The position numbers and the translations under genes were made by a program. Source: Spiractinospora alimapuensis (lineage in GTDB: Bacteria; Actinomycetota; Actinomycetes; Streptosporangiales; Streptosporangiaceae). From it: DNA of 64,000 nt. The notes beneath the pieces were generated by a model. The model saw only the letters and a program-made list of their open reading frames with translations, searched no databases and was not told where the DNA came from. Shown here piece after piece: positions 51,874-60,224 of this stretch; positions within the stretch are counted from its first letter, which is position 1; each line of letters begins with the position of its first letter. The stretch is taken from the NCBI RefSeq assembly GCF_018437505.1, contig NZ_CP072467.1, positions 2,108,001 through 2,172,000 of the forward strand. Reading direction: 5' to 3'.

Positions 51874-52529
51874 GTGCCCCCATCAGGGTCCTGGTGTGTG
51901 ACGATCAGGTGCTGGTCCGCACCGGACTGGTGACGGTCATCGACGCCCAACCCGACTTGGAGGTGGTGGGCGAGTGCGGGGACGGGAGGGCCGCGGTCGA
52001 CCACGCCGCCCAACTGCGCCCTGACGTCGTGGTCATGGACCTGCGGATGCCGGTACTCGACGGCATCGAGGCCACGCGCCTGTTGGCGGGCGCCGGAGTC
52101 GTCGACCCCGTCAAAGTGCTCGTGGTGACGACGTTCAACCTGGACGAGTACGTCTACGAGGCGCTGCGCGCGGGCGCCAGCGGTTTCCTGCTGAAGGACG
52201 CCCCGCCGACACAGCTCCTGCACGGGATCCGCACGGTGGCGAGCGGGGCCGCCCTGCTGGATCCCGAGGTGACACGCCAGTTGGTCGGCCGGTTCGCCGC
52301 CCGCGTCCGCCCACCCGACGCCAGCTCGGAGGGCACCCCCTTGACACCCCGCGAACTGGAGGTGCTGCGCCTCGTCGCCGACGGGCTCTCCAACAGTGAG
52401 ATCGCCGCGGCCCTCGTGCTCAGTCAGGAAACCGTCAAGACGTTCGTGTCCCGCATCCTCACCAAGCTCGGTCTCCGCGACCGGGTACAGGCCGTCGTCT
52501 ACGCCTACCGTCACGGCCTGGTGACCTGA
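51870..52529 (+). CDS. NarL/LuxR-type response regulator
   Basis: A 219-residue regulator with a receiver domain (acidic pair Asp11/Asp12, phospho-acceptor Asp57 in VVVMDLRMP, Lys in FLLKDAPP) and a C-terminal LuxR HTH (LTPRELEVLRLVADGLSNSEIAAALVLSQETVKTFVSRIL in parts). It is the partner of the histidine kinase encoded immediately upstream with 4-nt overlap. Targets are unknown; the adjacent CPBP protease is a candidate. Confidence 0.93.
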   Translation: MSAPIRVLVCDDQVLVRTGLVTVIDAQPDLEVVGECGDGRAAVDHAAQLRPDVVVMDLRMPVLDGIEATRLLAGAGVVDPVKVLVVTTFNLDEYVYEALRAGASGFLLKDAPPTQLLHGIRTVASGAALLDPEVTRQLVGRFAARVRPPDASSEGTPLTPRELEVLRLVADGLSNSEIAAALVLSQETVKTFVSRILTKLGLRDRVQAVVYAYRHGLVT

Positions 52530-52573
52530 CGGGACCGCACGTCCGGGTCTGGCGCGGACTGTGAGGCACTGTC

Positions 52574-53047
52574 ATGCTCGAGGGCATGCCGATCCCCAGG
52601 GCTGTCGCAGTGGTCGTCGACTGCGGTCACGTCCTGGTCATCAAGCGCTTCCGTCGACAGCCACACCCCAACACGTGCCGCCTGTGCGCCGTGGGAGGAG
52701 TGAGTGACGCGGCCTGTCCAGGGCATCGCTACGCCGTACTTCCCGGGGGTCACGTCGAGGACGGCGAGACATTCGAGCAGGCCGCGCTCCGCGAGCTGCG
52801 CGAAGAGACCTCCCTCCACGCGCGGATCGACCGGCTGTTGTGGCGAGGGGCGCACAACGGCCGCCCCGCCCGGTACTTCCTCATGGCCGACGTCACCGGC
52901 GTCCCATTCCTCGCCGAGCGGGCGAGTCGGGCGCACGATCCCGCCGACACCCATGAACTCCTGTGGGCGACCCCAGACGATCTTTCGCCCCTGAACATGC
53001 AACCTGTGGACGTTCGCGCTTCCCTGGTGGAGTTGCTGCGCTCCTGA
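52574..53047 (+). CDS. Nudix hydrolase
   Basis: A 157-residue protein with a Nudix box GGHVEDGETFEQAALRELREETSL (about residues 59-82, in parts), matching Gx5Ex7REUxEE except that the late glycine is serine. Nudix enzymes hydrolyse nucleoside diphosphate derivatives. Before the box is an insert with three cysteines (TCRLCAVGGVSDAACPGHRYA in parts), possibly a metal site and unusual for the family. A second ATG at 52586 is possible. Confidence 0.85.
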   Translation: MLEGMPIPRAVAVVVDCGHVLVIKRFRRQPHPNTCRLCAVGGVSDAACPGHRYAVLPGGHVEDGETFEQAALRELREETSLHARIDRLLWRGAHNGRPARYFLMADVTGVPFLAERASRAHDPADTHELLWATPDDLSPLNMQPVDVRASLVELLRS

Positions 53048-53098
53048 TCGCCGTCGAACAGCCCCGCCCCACACGTCCCACGCACGTCAACCCGCGGC

Positions 53099-53911
53099 TC
53101 AGAACACCTCGTCGGCGAGGCGCTCGATCACGGCCGCGACCGCCGCTGGGGCGTGGCGGTTGGCGCTGTGGCCCTGTTTGGGGATGGTGACCCGCGGGGG
53201 GTCTCGCATCCTCTCCTCCAAGGCGGCCAAGCGCTCGTGGAGATCCCCCGCACCACGTTCGCCGGTCAGTAGGACGCTGGGGACGTCGATGGTGGCGTAG
53301 GCGTCCAGCCGGTTTCCCAGGGCCTCGATCGCTGCCGCGTCCTCGATCTGGGCGGGAACGAGGCGGCGGACACGGGGCAGGGTCGCCGCGAGAAACATGG
53401 ACAGCCAGACGACGGGTGGGGGCAGGCGGAGAACCTCCCGGGCGAAGGTGCCGAACGCCCGGCCGGGGTGCCCCGAGGCCAGCGCTGACCGCGCCCTGTC
53501 GATCGTCCCTGGCTGGTCGGGGGTGGACGCTGTGGCGAAGGGCAAGGTGTCCGCGACCAGCGGTGGGTCGTAGAGGACCGCGCCGACGAAGGCGGACGGC
53601 ATGTCCACGAGGGCTTCCAGCGCCGCCACGGCTCCGGACGAGTGCCCCACCACCAGCATCGGTTCGCCGACCGCCCGAACGATCGCCCGCGTGTGCTCGA
53701 GTTCGGTGGCCGCCGAGCTCGAGGCGGGGAGGTCCAGGCGGTAGGGACGTCGGTGGGGTATGACGACTCGGAACCGCGTGGCCAGGTGAGCGCCAACCCT
53801 CCGCCACGTCGATCCGTCGTCCATTCCGGGGTGCAGGACGAGGATCGGTTTGCCTCGGCCCACGTCGTACGCCTGTGCTCGCGTCCCGTCCTCCGCCAGC
53901 GCGGTCAGCAT
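53099..53911 (-). CDS. Alpha/beta hydrolase
   Basis: A 270-residue alpha/beta hydrolase-fold protein. HPGMDDGSTWRRVGAHLA holds the oxyanion region, VGHSSGAVAALEAL contains the nucleophile serine in GHSSG, and the catalytic histidine is in IPKQGHSANRHAP. The reaction is not predicted. I chose the ATG at 53911, with GGAGGGGG upstream, over an ATG at 53956. It diverges from a tetR-family gene, and paired operators lie between the two starts, so the regulator probably represses this hydrolase. Confidence 0.87.
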   Translation of the reverse strand: MLTALAEDGTRAQAYDVGRGKPILVLHPGMDDGSTWRRVGAHLATRFRVVIPHRRPYRLDLPASSSAATELEHTRAIVRAVGEPMLVVGHSSGAVAALEALVDMPSAFVGAVLYDPPLVADTLPFATASTPDQPGTIDRARSALASGHPGRAFGTFAREVLRLPPPVVWLSMFLAATLPRVRRLVPAQIEDAAAIEALGNRLDAYATIDVPSVLLTGERGAGDLHERLAALEERMRDPPRVTIPKQGHSANRHAPAAVAAVIERLADEVF

Positions 53912-53949
53912 GGGCTCCCCCTCCGGTTCGGTCGCACGATCCCACCTCT

Positions 53950-53962
53950 TTAACACCGTTAA
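53950..53962. promoter_or_regulatory. TetR-type operator 1
   Basis: TTAACACCGTTAA has arms TTAAC/GTTAA around a 3-bp centre. It is the exact reverse complement of operator 2 at 53981-53993 and lies between the hydrolase and tetR starts. Confidence 0.75.
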
Positions 53963-53980
53963 ATCACCACGACGCTATCC

Positions 53981-53993
53981 TTAACGGTGTTAA
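53981..53993. promoter_or_regulatory. TetR-type operator 2
   Basis: TTAACGGTGTTAA lies 10 bp before the tetR ATG, directly after a -10-like TATCCT (53976-53981), where bound repressor would block transcription. It matches operator 1 in inverse orientation. Confidence 0.75.
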
Positions 53994-54003
53994 CCTGTCA
54001 ATC

Positions 54004-54642
54004 ATGAGTGAGCGCAGGACCGCCGACCTGAACCGGGACAGGATCACCACCACCGCCCTCCGTTTCCTCGACGAGGTGGGCCTGGAGGGAATGACCATGC
54101 GGCGCCTCGCGAGCGAACTGGACGTGAAGCCCCCGGCCCTCTACTGGCACTTCCGGGACAAACGGCAACTCCTCGACCACATGGCGGACACGATCGTCCG
54201 ATCCGCGGGAATGGGACCGCCCCAGGAGGGGGAGCCCTGGCAGGACTGGCTCCTCCGACGCGGCCGGGAGTACCGCGCCGCCCTGCTCCGCCACCGTGAC
54301 GGCGCACGGGTCGTGTCCACCGCCCACACCCTCACCCCGGACACGCTCACGCGCTTCGACGAGGAACTCGCCGCACTGGTCGCCGCCGGGTTCAGCCCCT
54401 CCTCGGCACTGCGCACCATCACTGTGCTCAGCCAGTTCGTCACCGGACACGTCCTCCAGGAACAGGCGGAACGCCCCGAAGACAGCGCCGCCCGAGCACT
54501 CGAGCGCCAGAGCCCCGACGACCCACTGGCGACCCTGGCCGCCGCACTGCGTGACAGTGGTGGGACGGCGGGAAAGAACGCCTTCGAACACGGCCTCCGC
54601 GTCCTCGTCGCCGGAACGGCGGCGGTCGTCGACGTTGCCTGA
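54004..54642 (+). CDS. TetR-family regulator
   Basis: A 212-residue TetR-type repressor. The N-terminal HTH is in ITTTALRFLDEVGLEGMTMRRLASELDVKPPALYWHFRDKRQLLDHMA (residues about 14-60, in parts), closest to the TetR_C_1/tetracycline repressor branch. The all-helical C-terminal domain binds an unknown small ligand. Two matching operators upstream indicate autoregulation and control of the divergent alpha/beta hydrolase, perhaps as a detoxification unit. Confidence 0.92.
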   Translation: MSERRTADLNRDRITTTALRFLDEVGLEGMTMRRLASELDVKPPALYWHFRDKRQLLDHMADTIVRSAGMGPPQEGEPWQDWLLRRGREYRAALLRHRDGARVVSTAHTLTPDTLTRFDEELAALVAAGFSPSSALRTITVLSQFVTGHVLQEQAERPEDSAARALERQSPDDPLATLAAALRDSGGTAGKNAFEHGLRVLVAGTAAVVDVA

Positions 54643-54752
54643 ACCGAGGTGGTCTCTTTGCGGTGACAAAAGCCGAATGTTGCCGCCTGGGTCTTTCCCA
54701 GCGCCAGTCGAATCGTGTGGAATGAGGGTTCCCACGGGAGGGGAAAGAAACG

Positions 54753-54782
54753 GGGCGCGTCCACCATCGTGTGGACGCGCCC
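54753..54782 (+). terminator. Terminator after the tetR-family gene
   Basis: GGGCGCGTCCAC and GTGGACGCGCCC form a perfect 12-bp stem with a 6-nt loop CATCGT, preceded by an A-rich stretch and followed by TGTTGTCT. Confidence 0.7.
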
Positions 54783-55031
54783 TGTTGTCTACGTCTGAGG
54801 GGGTTGCGCACCCGGGAGGGGGCCGACGCGCAACCCCCGGCTCTGCGGGGCCTCTAGATCTACCTAGGGTGTATACAAGAATGCAAGGGGTCATGTGGCC
54901 GAGACCGGCCAGACGACCCCTTGACGTACCTCCCCGCATTGGAGCGCCCAGGTCATGAAGGTTCCCGTCTGCCGACAGCACCCCGACCGCATTGGGATTC
55001 AACACCCCGGCCCTCGCGCTCGGCGGAACGC
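54783..55031. other. Interval between convergent tetR and pyruvate dehydrogenase genes
   Basis: With the 110 bp before the tetR terminator, this gene-free stretch is about 390 bp. It contains an isolated palindrome TGTATACA (54870-54877) and a nested hairpin just after it. I see no coding potential. Confidence 0.4.
54884..54923 (-). terminator. Nested hairpin, probable terminator of the pyruvate dehydrogenase gene
   Basis: CAAGGGGTC (54884-54892) pairs with GACCCCTTG (54915-54923), and inside it TGGCC pairs with GGCCA (54896-54900 and 54907-54911). It lies about 110 bp past the stop codon of the minus-strand gene. Confidence 0.55.
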
Positions 55032-56771
55032 TCAGGGGCGGGGGATGTTCCTCAGGTTGGAGCGTGCCATCTCGATCATCTGGCCGACGCCGCCCTGGAG
55101 CACTGTGCGACCGGCCGACAACGCGAAACCGGCGACCTGCTCGGCGGTGATGCTCGACGGTATGGAGAGCGCGTTGGGGTCAGTGATGACGTCGACGAGG
55201 AAGGGCTCGTCGGCGGCGAGCGCCTGGCGCAGCGCCTCGTGGACGTCACGGGGCTCCTCCACTCGCACCGACCGCATACCGATCGCCCGCGCGACCGCGG
55301 CGTAGTCCACCGGCGGATGGTCAGTCTGGAAGGACGGCATCCCGTCCACCATCATCTCCAGCTTCACCATCCCGAGCGAGGAGTTGTTGAACACCACGGT
55401 GGTGATGGGAAGGCCCTGCTGTCGCACGGTGATGAGCTCGCCGAGCAGCATGCTCAGCCCACCGTCGCCGGACAACGAGACCACCGTCCGGTCGGGCGCC
55501 GCGTAGGCGGCGCCGATCGCGTGTGGGAGCGCGTTGGCCATCGACCCGTGGCTGAACGACCCGATGACGCGCCGGCGTCCGTTCGGAGTGAGGTACCGGG
55601 CGGCCCACACGTTGTTCATCCCGGTGTCGACCGTGAATATCGCGGAGTCGTCGGCGACCTCGTCGAGGCAGTTGGCCACGTACTCCGGATGGATGGGCGT
55701 GTGGTGCTCGATGTCGCGCGTGTAGGCGTCCACGACGCGGGTCAGGGCACGCTCGTGCTTGCGCAGCGTCTCGTAGAGGTAGGAGGAGTCGGGCTTGTTC
55801 TCAACCAGCGGCAGCGCCGCACGCAGTGTCGCGCCGACGTCACCGTGTACGGCCAGTTCGAGCGGTACACGACGACCGAGCCGACGAGGGTCGTGGTCGA
55901 TCTGCACGACTCCCTTCTTCGGCAGGAAGTCGTCGTAGGGGAAGTCTGTGCCGAGCAGGAGGGTGAGGTCGGCCGCCTCCAGCGCGTCGTGGCAGGCGCC
56001 GTAGCCGAGCAGTCCGATCATGCCGACGTCGTAGGGATTGTCGTACTGGATCCACTCCTTGCCGCGCAATGAGTGGCCGACGGGGGCGTTGACGCGGTCG
56101 GCCAGCCGCATCACGTCCTGGTGGGCGTGGCGCACGCCGGCACCGCAGAACAGCGCGACCTTGCTGGCCGCGTTGATCCGGGCCGCGAGCTCGCGCACCT
56201 CCGACTCGTGGGGCGTCACCGTGGCTCGTCCCCCGGTGACCGGTGAGGAGTCCGCCGGCCCGGTGGAGCGCCGCCCCGCGATGTCCCCGGGAAGCACGAG
56301 CACCGCCACGCCCGGCGAGCCCAGGGCGTGCTGGATCGCCGCCCGTGCCAGACGTGGCATCTGGTCGGGGTGGGAGACGAGCTCCCGGAAGTCGGTGACG
56401 TCCCCGAACAGGCGCTCCGGGTGGGTCTCCTGGAAGAACTGGGTGCCGATCTGCCGCGAGGGGATGTGCGAGGCCAGCGCCAACACCGGAGCTCCGCTGC
56501 GCTGCGCGTCGTACAGCCCCTGCACCAGGTGGGTGTTCCCCGGGCCGCAGGAGCCGGCGCACACCGCGATCGACCCGTCGACCTGGGCCTGTGCCGCGGC
56601 CGCGAAGGCGGCAGTCTCCTCGTTGCGCACGTGCACCCAGTCGATGCCGTCGGTCTCACGGACGGCATCGACGACCGGGTTGAGGCTGTCCCCCACGACG
56701 CCGTAGATCCGCGTCACTCCGGCCGAGACCAGCGTACGGACCAACTGTTCTGCGACGGTGTTCCTGGCCAC
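55032..56771 (-). CDS. poxB: Thiamine-dependent pyruvate dehydrogenase (quinone) / pyruvate oxidase type
   Basis: A 579-residue ThDP enzyme of the PoxB group. The N-terminal pyrimidine-binding domain has IYGVVGDSLNPVVDA and the ThDP glutamate in RNEETAAFAAAAQA; the C-terminal domain has the GDG...N cofactor motif SLSGDGGLSMLLGE with FNNSSLGMVKLE. PoxB enzymes oxidatively decarboxylate pyruvate to acetate and CO2 and pass electrons to quinone at the membrane. The GTG at 56771 follows GGGGGG and gives the usual start MARNTVAEQLV; a GTG at 56798 is an alternative. It is 207 bp downstream of the aspartase gene. Confidence 0.88.
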   Translation of the reverse strand: MARNTVAEQLVRTLVSAGVTRIYGVVGDSLNPVVDAVRETDGIDWVHVRNEETAAFAAAAQAQVDGSIAVCAGSCGPGNTHLVQGLYDAQRSGAPVLALASHIPSRQIGTQFFQETHPERLFGDVTDFRELVSHPDQMPRLARAAIQHALGSPGVAVLVLPGDIAGRRSTGPADSSPVTGGRATVTPHESEVRELAARINAASKVALFCGAGVRHAHQDVMRLADRVNAPVGHSLRGKEWIQYDNPYDVGMIGLLGYGACHDALEAADLTLLLGTDFPYDDFLPKKGVVQIDHDPRRLGRRVPLELAVHGDVGATLRAALPLVENKPDSSYLYETLRKHERALTRVVDAYTRDIEHHTPIHPEYVANCLDEVADDSAIFTVDTGMNNVWAARYLTPNGRRRVIGSFSHGSMANALPHAIGAAYAAPDRTVVSLSGDGGLSMLLGELITVRQQGLPITTVVFNNSSLGMVKLEMMVDGMPSFQTDHPPVDYAAVARAIGMRSVRVEEPRDVHEALRQALAADEPFLVDVITDPNALSIPSSITAEQVAGFALSAGRTVLQGGVGQMIEMARSNLRNIPRP

Positions 56772-56978
56772 GGCGATGTTCCCCCCGACGGTCGACACGA
56801 CGACGCTGCCGTCTCCACCCTAGGAGCGCGCTGGTCCGGCACCTGGGAGCGAAACACACCCGGCCCGCCAGGGGCGCCGCGGGGGCCTGAGGAACCCGTC
56901 GTGGACCACACCGCCAGGCGAGGCCCGGTCCCCGACTCGGGTCCCTGTCCCTCGAGGGACGTCGAGCCGGGGAGGTGC

Positions 56979-58403
56979 TCAGGTGTCGGCCCGTGCCGGC
57001 CGGGCGCCGGTGAGGTTGGCGGGAGCCAGGGCCGCGTCGAGCTGCTCCTCGTCGAGGAGTCCCCGCTCGAGAATGAGCTCGCCGAGAGTACGGTGACCGC
57101 TCAGCACCTCCTTCACGAGTTCGGCGGTGCGGGCGTAGCCGAGCAGCGGGGTGAGGCTCGTGGCCACGGCCAGGCTGCCTCGGGTGCGCGCGGTGATGCG
57201 CTCGCCGTTGGCGCGGATGCCCCGGACGCACCGCTCGGTCAGGAGGTCGGCGGCGCGCGTCAGCAGCCCCGCCGAGTCCAGCAGTGACGACGCGATGACC
57301 GGTTCGAACGCGTTGAGCTGAAGCTGTCCGGCCTCCGCCGCCATGGTCACGCTCGCGTCCGCGCCGACGACGGTGAACGCCACCTGGTTCACGGCCTCCG
57401 GAAGGACGGGGTTGACCTTGCCCGGCATGATCGAGGACCCCGCCTGAAGCGCGGGCAGCACGATCTCCTGGAGCCCCGCCTGAGGGCCGGAGGAGAGCAG
57501 CCGAAGGTCGTTGCTGATCTTCGAGAGCTTGACCGCGCAGCGCTTCAGCAGTCCCGAGGAGAGGACGAAGACCCCCGTGTCGGAGGTGGCTTCGATGAGG
57601 TCGCCGGCGGAGACCAACCGAAGCCCGGTGATCTCGCTGAGGGCGGCCACCGCGCTCGCCCGGTATCCCGTGGGCGCCGTGATCCCGGTGCCGATCGCGG
57701 TGGCACCGAGGTTGATCTCCCGTAGGTGCGGCAGCAGCTCTTCGAGGCGGGCGGCGTCCTCCCGCACCGTCTCCGCGAAGGCCGCGAACTCCTGGCCGAG
57801 CGTCATGGGCACGGCGTCCTGCAACTGTGTCCGGCCGATCTTGACGATGTCGGCGAAGTCGGCGGCGCGGGCGTCGAACTCGACGGCGAGTCGTCCGAGC
57901 GCCGGGATGAGCCTCTCGACGGCGCGGTGGATCGCCAGCCGGACCGCGGTGGGGTAGGTGTCGTTGGTGCTTTGGCTGCGGTTCACGTGGTCGAGCGGGT
58001 CGATCACGTCGTAGGTGCCGGGCTGGTGACCGAGGAAACGCAGCGCGCGGTTGGCCACAACCTCGTTCACGTTCATGTTGGTGCTGGTCCCGGCACCGCC
58101 CTGGACGCGGTCGACGACGATCCACTCGTCGAGTGAGCCTTCCATGAGCTCCCGGCAGGCTTCCTCGATCGCCTGCCGCTTCGCCTCCGGTAGTAGCCCC
58201 TGTTCCGCGTTGGCCCGGCAGGCCGCCAGCTTGACCGCGCCGAACGCCCACACGAGGTCCCGCAGGTCACCGCACGGGCGCCCGGTGAGGGCGAAGTTCT
58301 CCTCCGCCCGTGCGGTGTTGATCCCCCAGAGCGCATCGGCGGGGATCCGCTTCTCCCCCAGGGAGTCGGTCTCCGTCCGCCACGCTCCGGCGTCGGTGCT
58401 CAT
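56979..58403 (-). CDS. aspA: Aspartate ammonia-lyase (aspartase)
   Basis: A 474-residue enzyme of the aspartase/fumarase superfamily. The superfamily signature GSSIMPGKVNP is at residues 322-332, with further motifs QGGAGTSTNMNVNEV, NRSQSTNDTYPTAVRL and GRTQLQDAVPMTLGQE. It should convert L-aspartate to fumarate and ammonia; a related C-N lyase activity on an N-substituted aspartate cannot be excluded. The ATG overlaps the stop of the M20 amidohydrolase gene by 4 nt, the last link in a coupled chain of four genes. Confidence 0.88.
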   Translation of the reverse strand: MSTDAGAWRTETDSLGEKRIPADALWGINTARAEENFALTGRPCGDLRDLVWAFGAVKLAACRANAEQGLLPEAKRQAIEEACRELMEGSLDEWIVVDRVQGGAGTSTNMNVNEVVANRALRFLGHQPGTYDVIDPLDHVNRSQSTNDTYPTAVRLAIHRAVERLIPALGRLAVEFDARAADFADIVKIGRTQLQDAVPMTLGQEFAAFAETVREDAARLEELLPHLREINLGATAIGTGITAPTGYRASAVAALSEITGLRLVSAGDLIEATSDTGVFVLSSGLLKRCAVKLSKISNDLRLLSSGPQAGLQEIVLPALQAGSSIMPGKVNPVLPEAVNQVAFTVVGADASVTMAAEAGQLQLNAFEPVIASSLLDSAGLLTRAADLLTERCVRGIRANGERITARTRGSLAVATSLTPLLGYARTAELVKEVLSGHRTLGELILERGLLDEEQLDAALAPANLTGARPARADT

Positions 58404-59566
58404 TCCCGCTCAGCCTCCGATACCGCGTCGGCGGGCGCGCCGGCGCCGCCGAAGTACTCGTGCGCCGTGCGGGCGAGCAGCGTCGCGCCGTCGGCGAGGA
58501 CCCGGTTGGCGACGTCCCCCACGCAGTGGGCGGCGAACTCCGGCTGGTGGTTGCTCACCGGGAAGCTGCCGAGCCCGATGTAGGGGTGGATCGCCGGGAT
58601 GTGCTGGGACACGTTGCCCATATCCGTGGACGCGCGGTTCATGGTCTGGTGCTCCACGGGCGCGTCGAAACGGCGTCCCATCCGCAGGGCGTGGCGCGTG
58701 TAGATGTCCAGCGCCCGCTCGTTGGTGCGGAACTCGGAGTACGGCTGCGACTCTGGCGTGAACTCCAACGCGGTGTCCGTCGCCAACGCACCGGCCTCGA
58801 AACACTGCCGCACCCGACGACGTAGCGGCTCCAGGTCGGCGAGGGTCTCGGCCCGGGTGTACCAGCGGCCTTCCGTCGTGCCCGGGATCGCGTTGGGGGC
58901 CTCCCCGCCCACGGTCTGGATGCCGTGCACCCGCGTGTTGGGCGGGAGTTGCTGTCGCAGGAGCCCGATCGCGACCTGGGAGATCACGAAGGCGTCGTTG
59001 GCGTTGCGCCCCTCCTGTGGGTAGGCGGCGGCGTGCGCCGAGTGTCCGGTGAACCGCACGTGGTCGTGGGCGACGGCGTAGGGCTCCGCCCAGGGCGCGT
59101 CGACGGGACCGGGGTGGGCCATCAGGGCGAGGTCGAGGTCGGTGAAGGCCCCGGCGTCGAGCAGCTCGATCTTTCCTCCGCCGCCCTCCTCCGCGGGCGT
59201 ACCGATCACGTCGATCCGCAGGTCGAGCTCCCGCGCCCACGGCCGGAGCGCGGCGGCCGCGCCCACCGACATCGCGGCGATCAGGTTGTGGCCACAGGCG
59301 TGTCCGAGCCCGGGCAGGGCGTCGTACTCCACGACGAAGCCGACGCGCCGGGACCCCGAACCGTAGGTGGCGTGCACCGCGGTCGGGAATCCCAGATAGT
59401 TCGGGGTCACGTCGAAGCCGTACTCACCGAGCAGGTCGGCCGTCCACTGGGCCGCGCGGAACTCCTGCCACGCGGTCTCCGGATGGGCGTGCAGCGTCTC
59501 GGAGTACTCCACGAGACGCTCGATCAGGGGAGCGGCGCTGGGCAGCGCCTCCTGTTCAGCGCTCAT
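58400..59566 (-). CDS. M20D-family amidohydrolase, AbgB-like
   Basis: A 388-residue zinc/manganese amidohydrolase. Metal ligands of the M20D group are visible: Cys91 and His93 (GLGHACGHN), Glu126-Glu127 (GTPAEEGGGGK), His151 (LMAHPGPVD) and a C-terminal histidine in LGSFPVSNHQPEF. A lid/dimerisation domain lies in the middle (HDHVRFTGHSAHAA). The closest known group, AbgB, cleaves acyl-glutamate or acyl-aspartate amides such as p-aminobenzoyl-glutamate. The ATG at 59566 overlaps the DUF1028 gene by 11 nt. With aspartase downstream, an N-acyl-aspartate substrate is a reasonable inference. Confidence 0.87.
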   Translation of the reverse strand: MSAEQEALPSAAPLIERLVEYSETLHAHPETAWQEFRAAQWTADLLGEYGFDVTPNYLGFPTAVHATYGSGSRRVGFVVEYDALPGLGHACGHNLIAAMSVGAAAALRPWARELDLRIDVIGTPAEEGGGGKIELLDAGAFTDLDLALMAHPGPVDAPWAEPYAVAHDHVRFTGHSAHAAAYPQEGRNANDAFVISQVAIGLLRQQLPPNTRVHGIQTVGGEAPNAIPGTTEGRWYTRAETLADLEPLRRRVRQCFEAGALATDTALEFTPESQPYSEFRTNERALDIYTRHALRMGRRFDAPVEHQTMNRASTDMGNVSQHIPAIHPYIGLGSFPVSNHQPEFAAHCVGDVANRVLADGATLLARTAHEYFGGAGAPADAVSEAERE

Positions 59567-60224
59567 CGCCGGGGACTCCGTAGCCGGGCGAGGCGGCCGG
59601 GTCCAGGCCGCGCTGGACGTAGTCGTCGCGCTGGGGCATCCAGACCTCCAGCAGCCGTCCCAGTTCCTCGATCGGGTTCTCGTGCCAGTCGACGCGGAGG
59701 TCGGTGTCGCGCCATCCGACGGTCGAGACGGTCGACAGTCCGGCGGAGTACACGGGGCCGGCTTCGCCCCCCGCCGCCAGCCCCGCCGAGAGGGCCGCGA
59801 ACAGGCGCTCCTCCAGTTCACCCCGCGCGGAGACGAATGCCTCGCACAGGATGTCGGGGATGTCGGGCCGGGAGAGCATGTTGCCGGCGGCGGCGCAGTG
59901 GGCGCCGGTCGCCTCGCCGTGCACGCCGAGCGTGCGCTGGCCGCTGTAGGTGGCCGCGGCGCCCGAGGAGTCGACGACGGTGAGCTGCCGGAAGGCGATG
60001 TTCGGCTCGGTCGCGGTGACCGAGGCGAGCGCCGCTTCGGGGCTCAGGCCCGAGGCGAGCGCGTCCAGCAGCGCGGTGCCCAGCCGCGGGTCGGTGATGT
60101 TCTGCGAGGAGACGGCGCCGACGGAGTCGCGCAGGTGGACGACCCGGGCGGCGACCGCCGGTGAGGACGATGTGGCGGCGATCCCGAAGCGTCCGTCCTG
60201 GTGGCCCGCGATGGAGAATGTCAT
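59556..60224 (-). CDS. DUF1028-family Ntn-hydrolase-like protein
   Basis: A 222-residue protein starting MTFSIAGHQDGRFGIAATSSSPAV, the hallmark of DUF1028, which is predicted to adopt an Ntn-hydrolase fold. Further family features are SSQNITDPRLGTALLDAL and GNMLSRPDI. The reaction is not known. It overlaps the ridA gene by 4 nt upstream and the M20 gene by 11 nt downstream, so it almost certainly acts in the same pathway. Confidence 0.88.
   Translation of the reverse strand: MTFSIAGHQDGRFGIAATSSSPAVAARVVHLRDSVGAVSSQNITDPRLGTALLDALASGLSPEAALASVTATEPNIAFRQLTVVDSSGAAATYSGQRTLGVHGEATGAHCAAAGNMLSRPDIPDILCEAFVSARGELEERLFAALSAGLAAGGEAGPVYSAGLSTVSTVGWRDTDLRVDWHENPIEELGRLLEVWMPQRDDYVQRGLDPAASPGYGVPGDER

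Noticed and set aside
54870-54877. TGTATACA palindrome as a GntR-type operator
   Set aside because: It lies between two convergent genes and is far from any start codon, so a regulatory role is not supported.
56947-56960. GTCCCTCGAGGGAC palindrome after the aspartase gene as a terminator
   Set aside because: The palindrome has no loop, so any hairpin would be short, and no T-tract follows.
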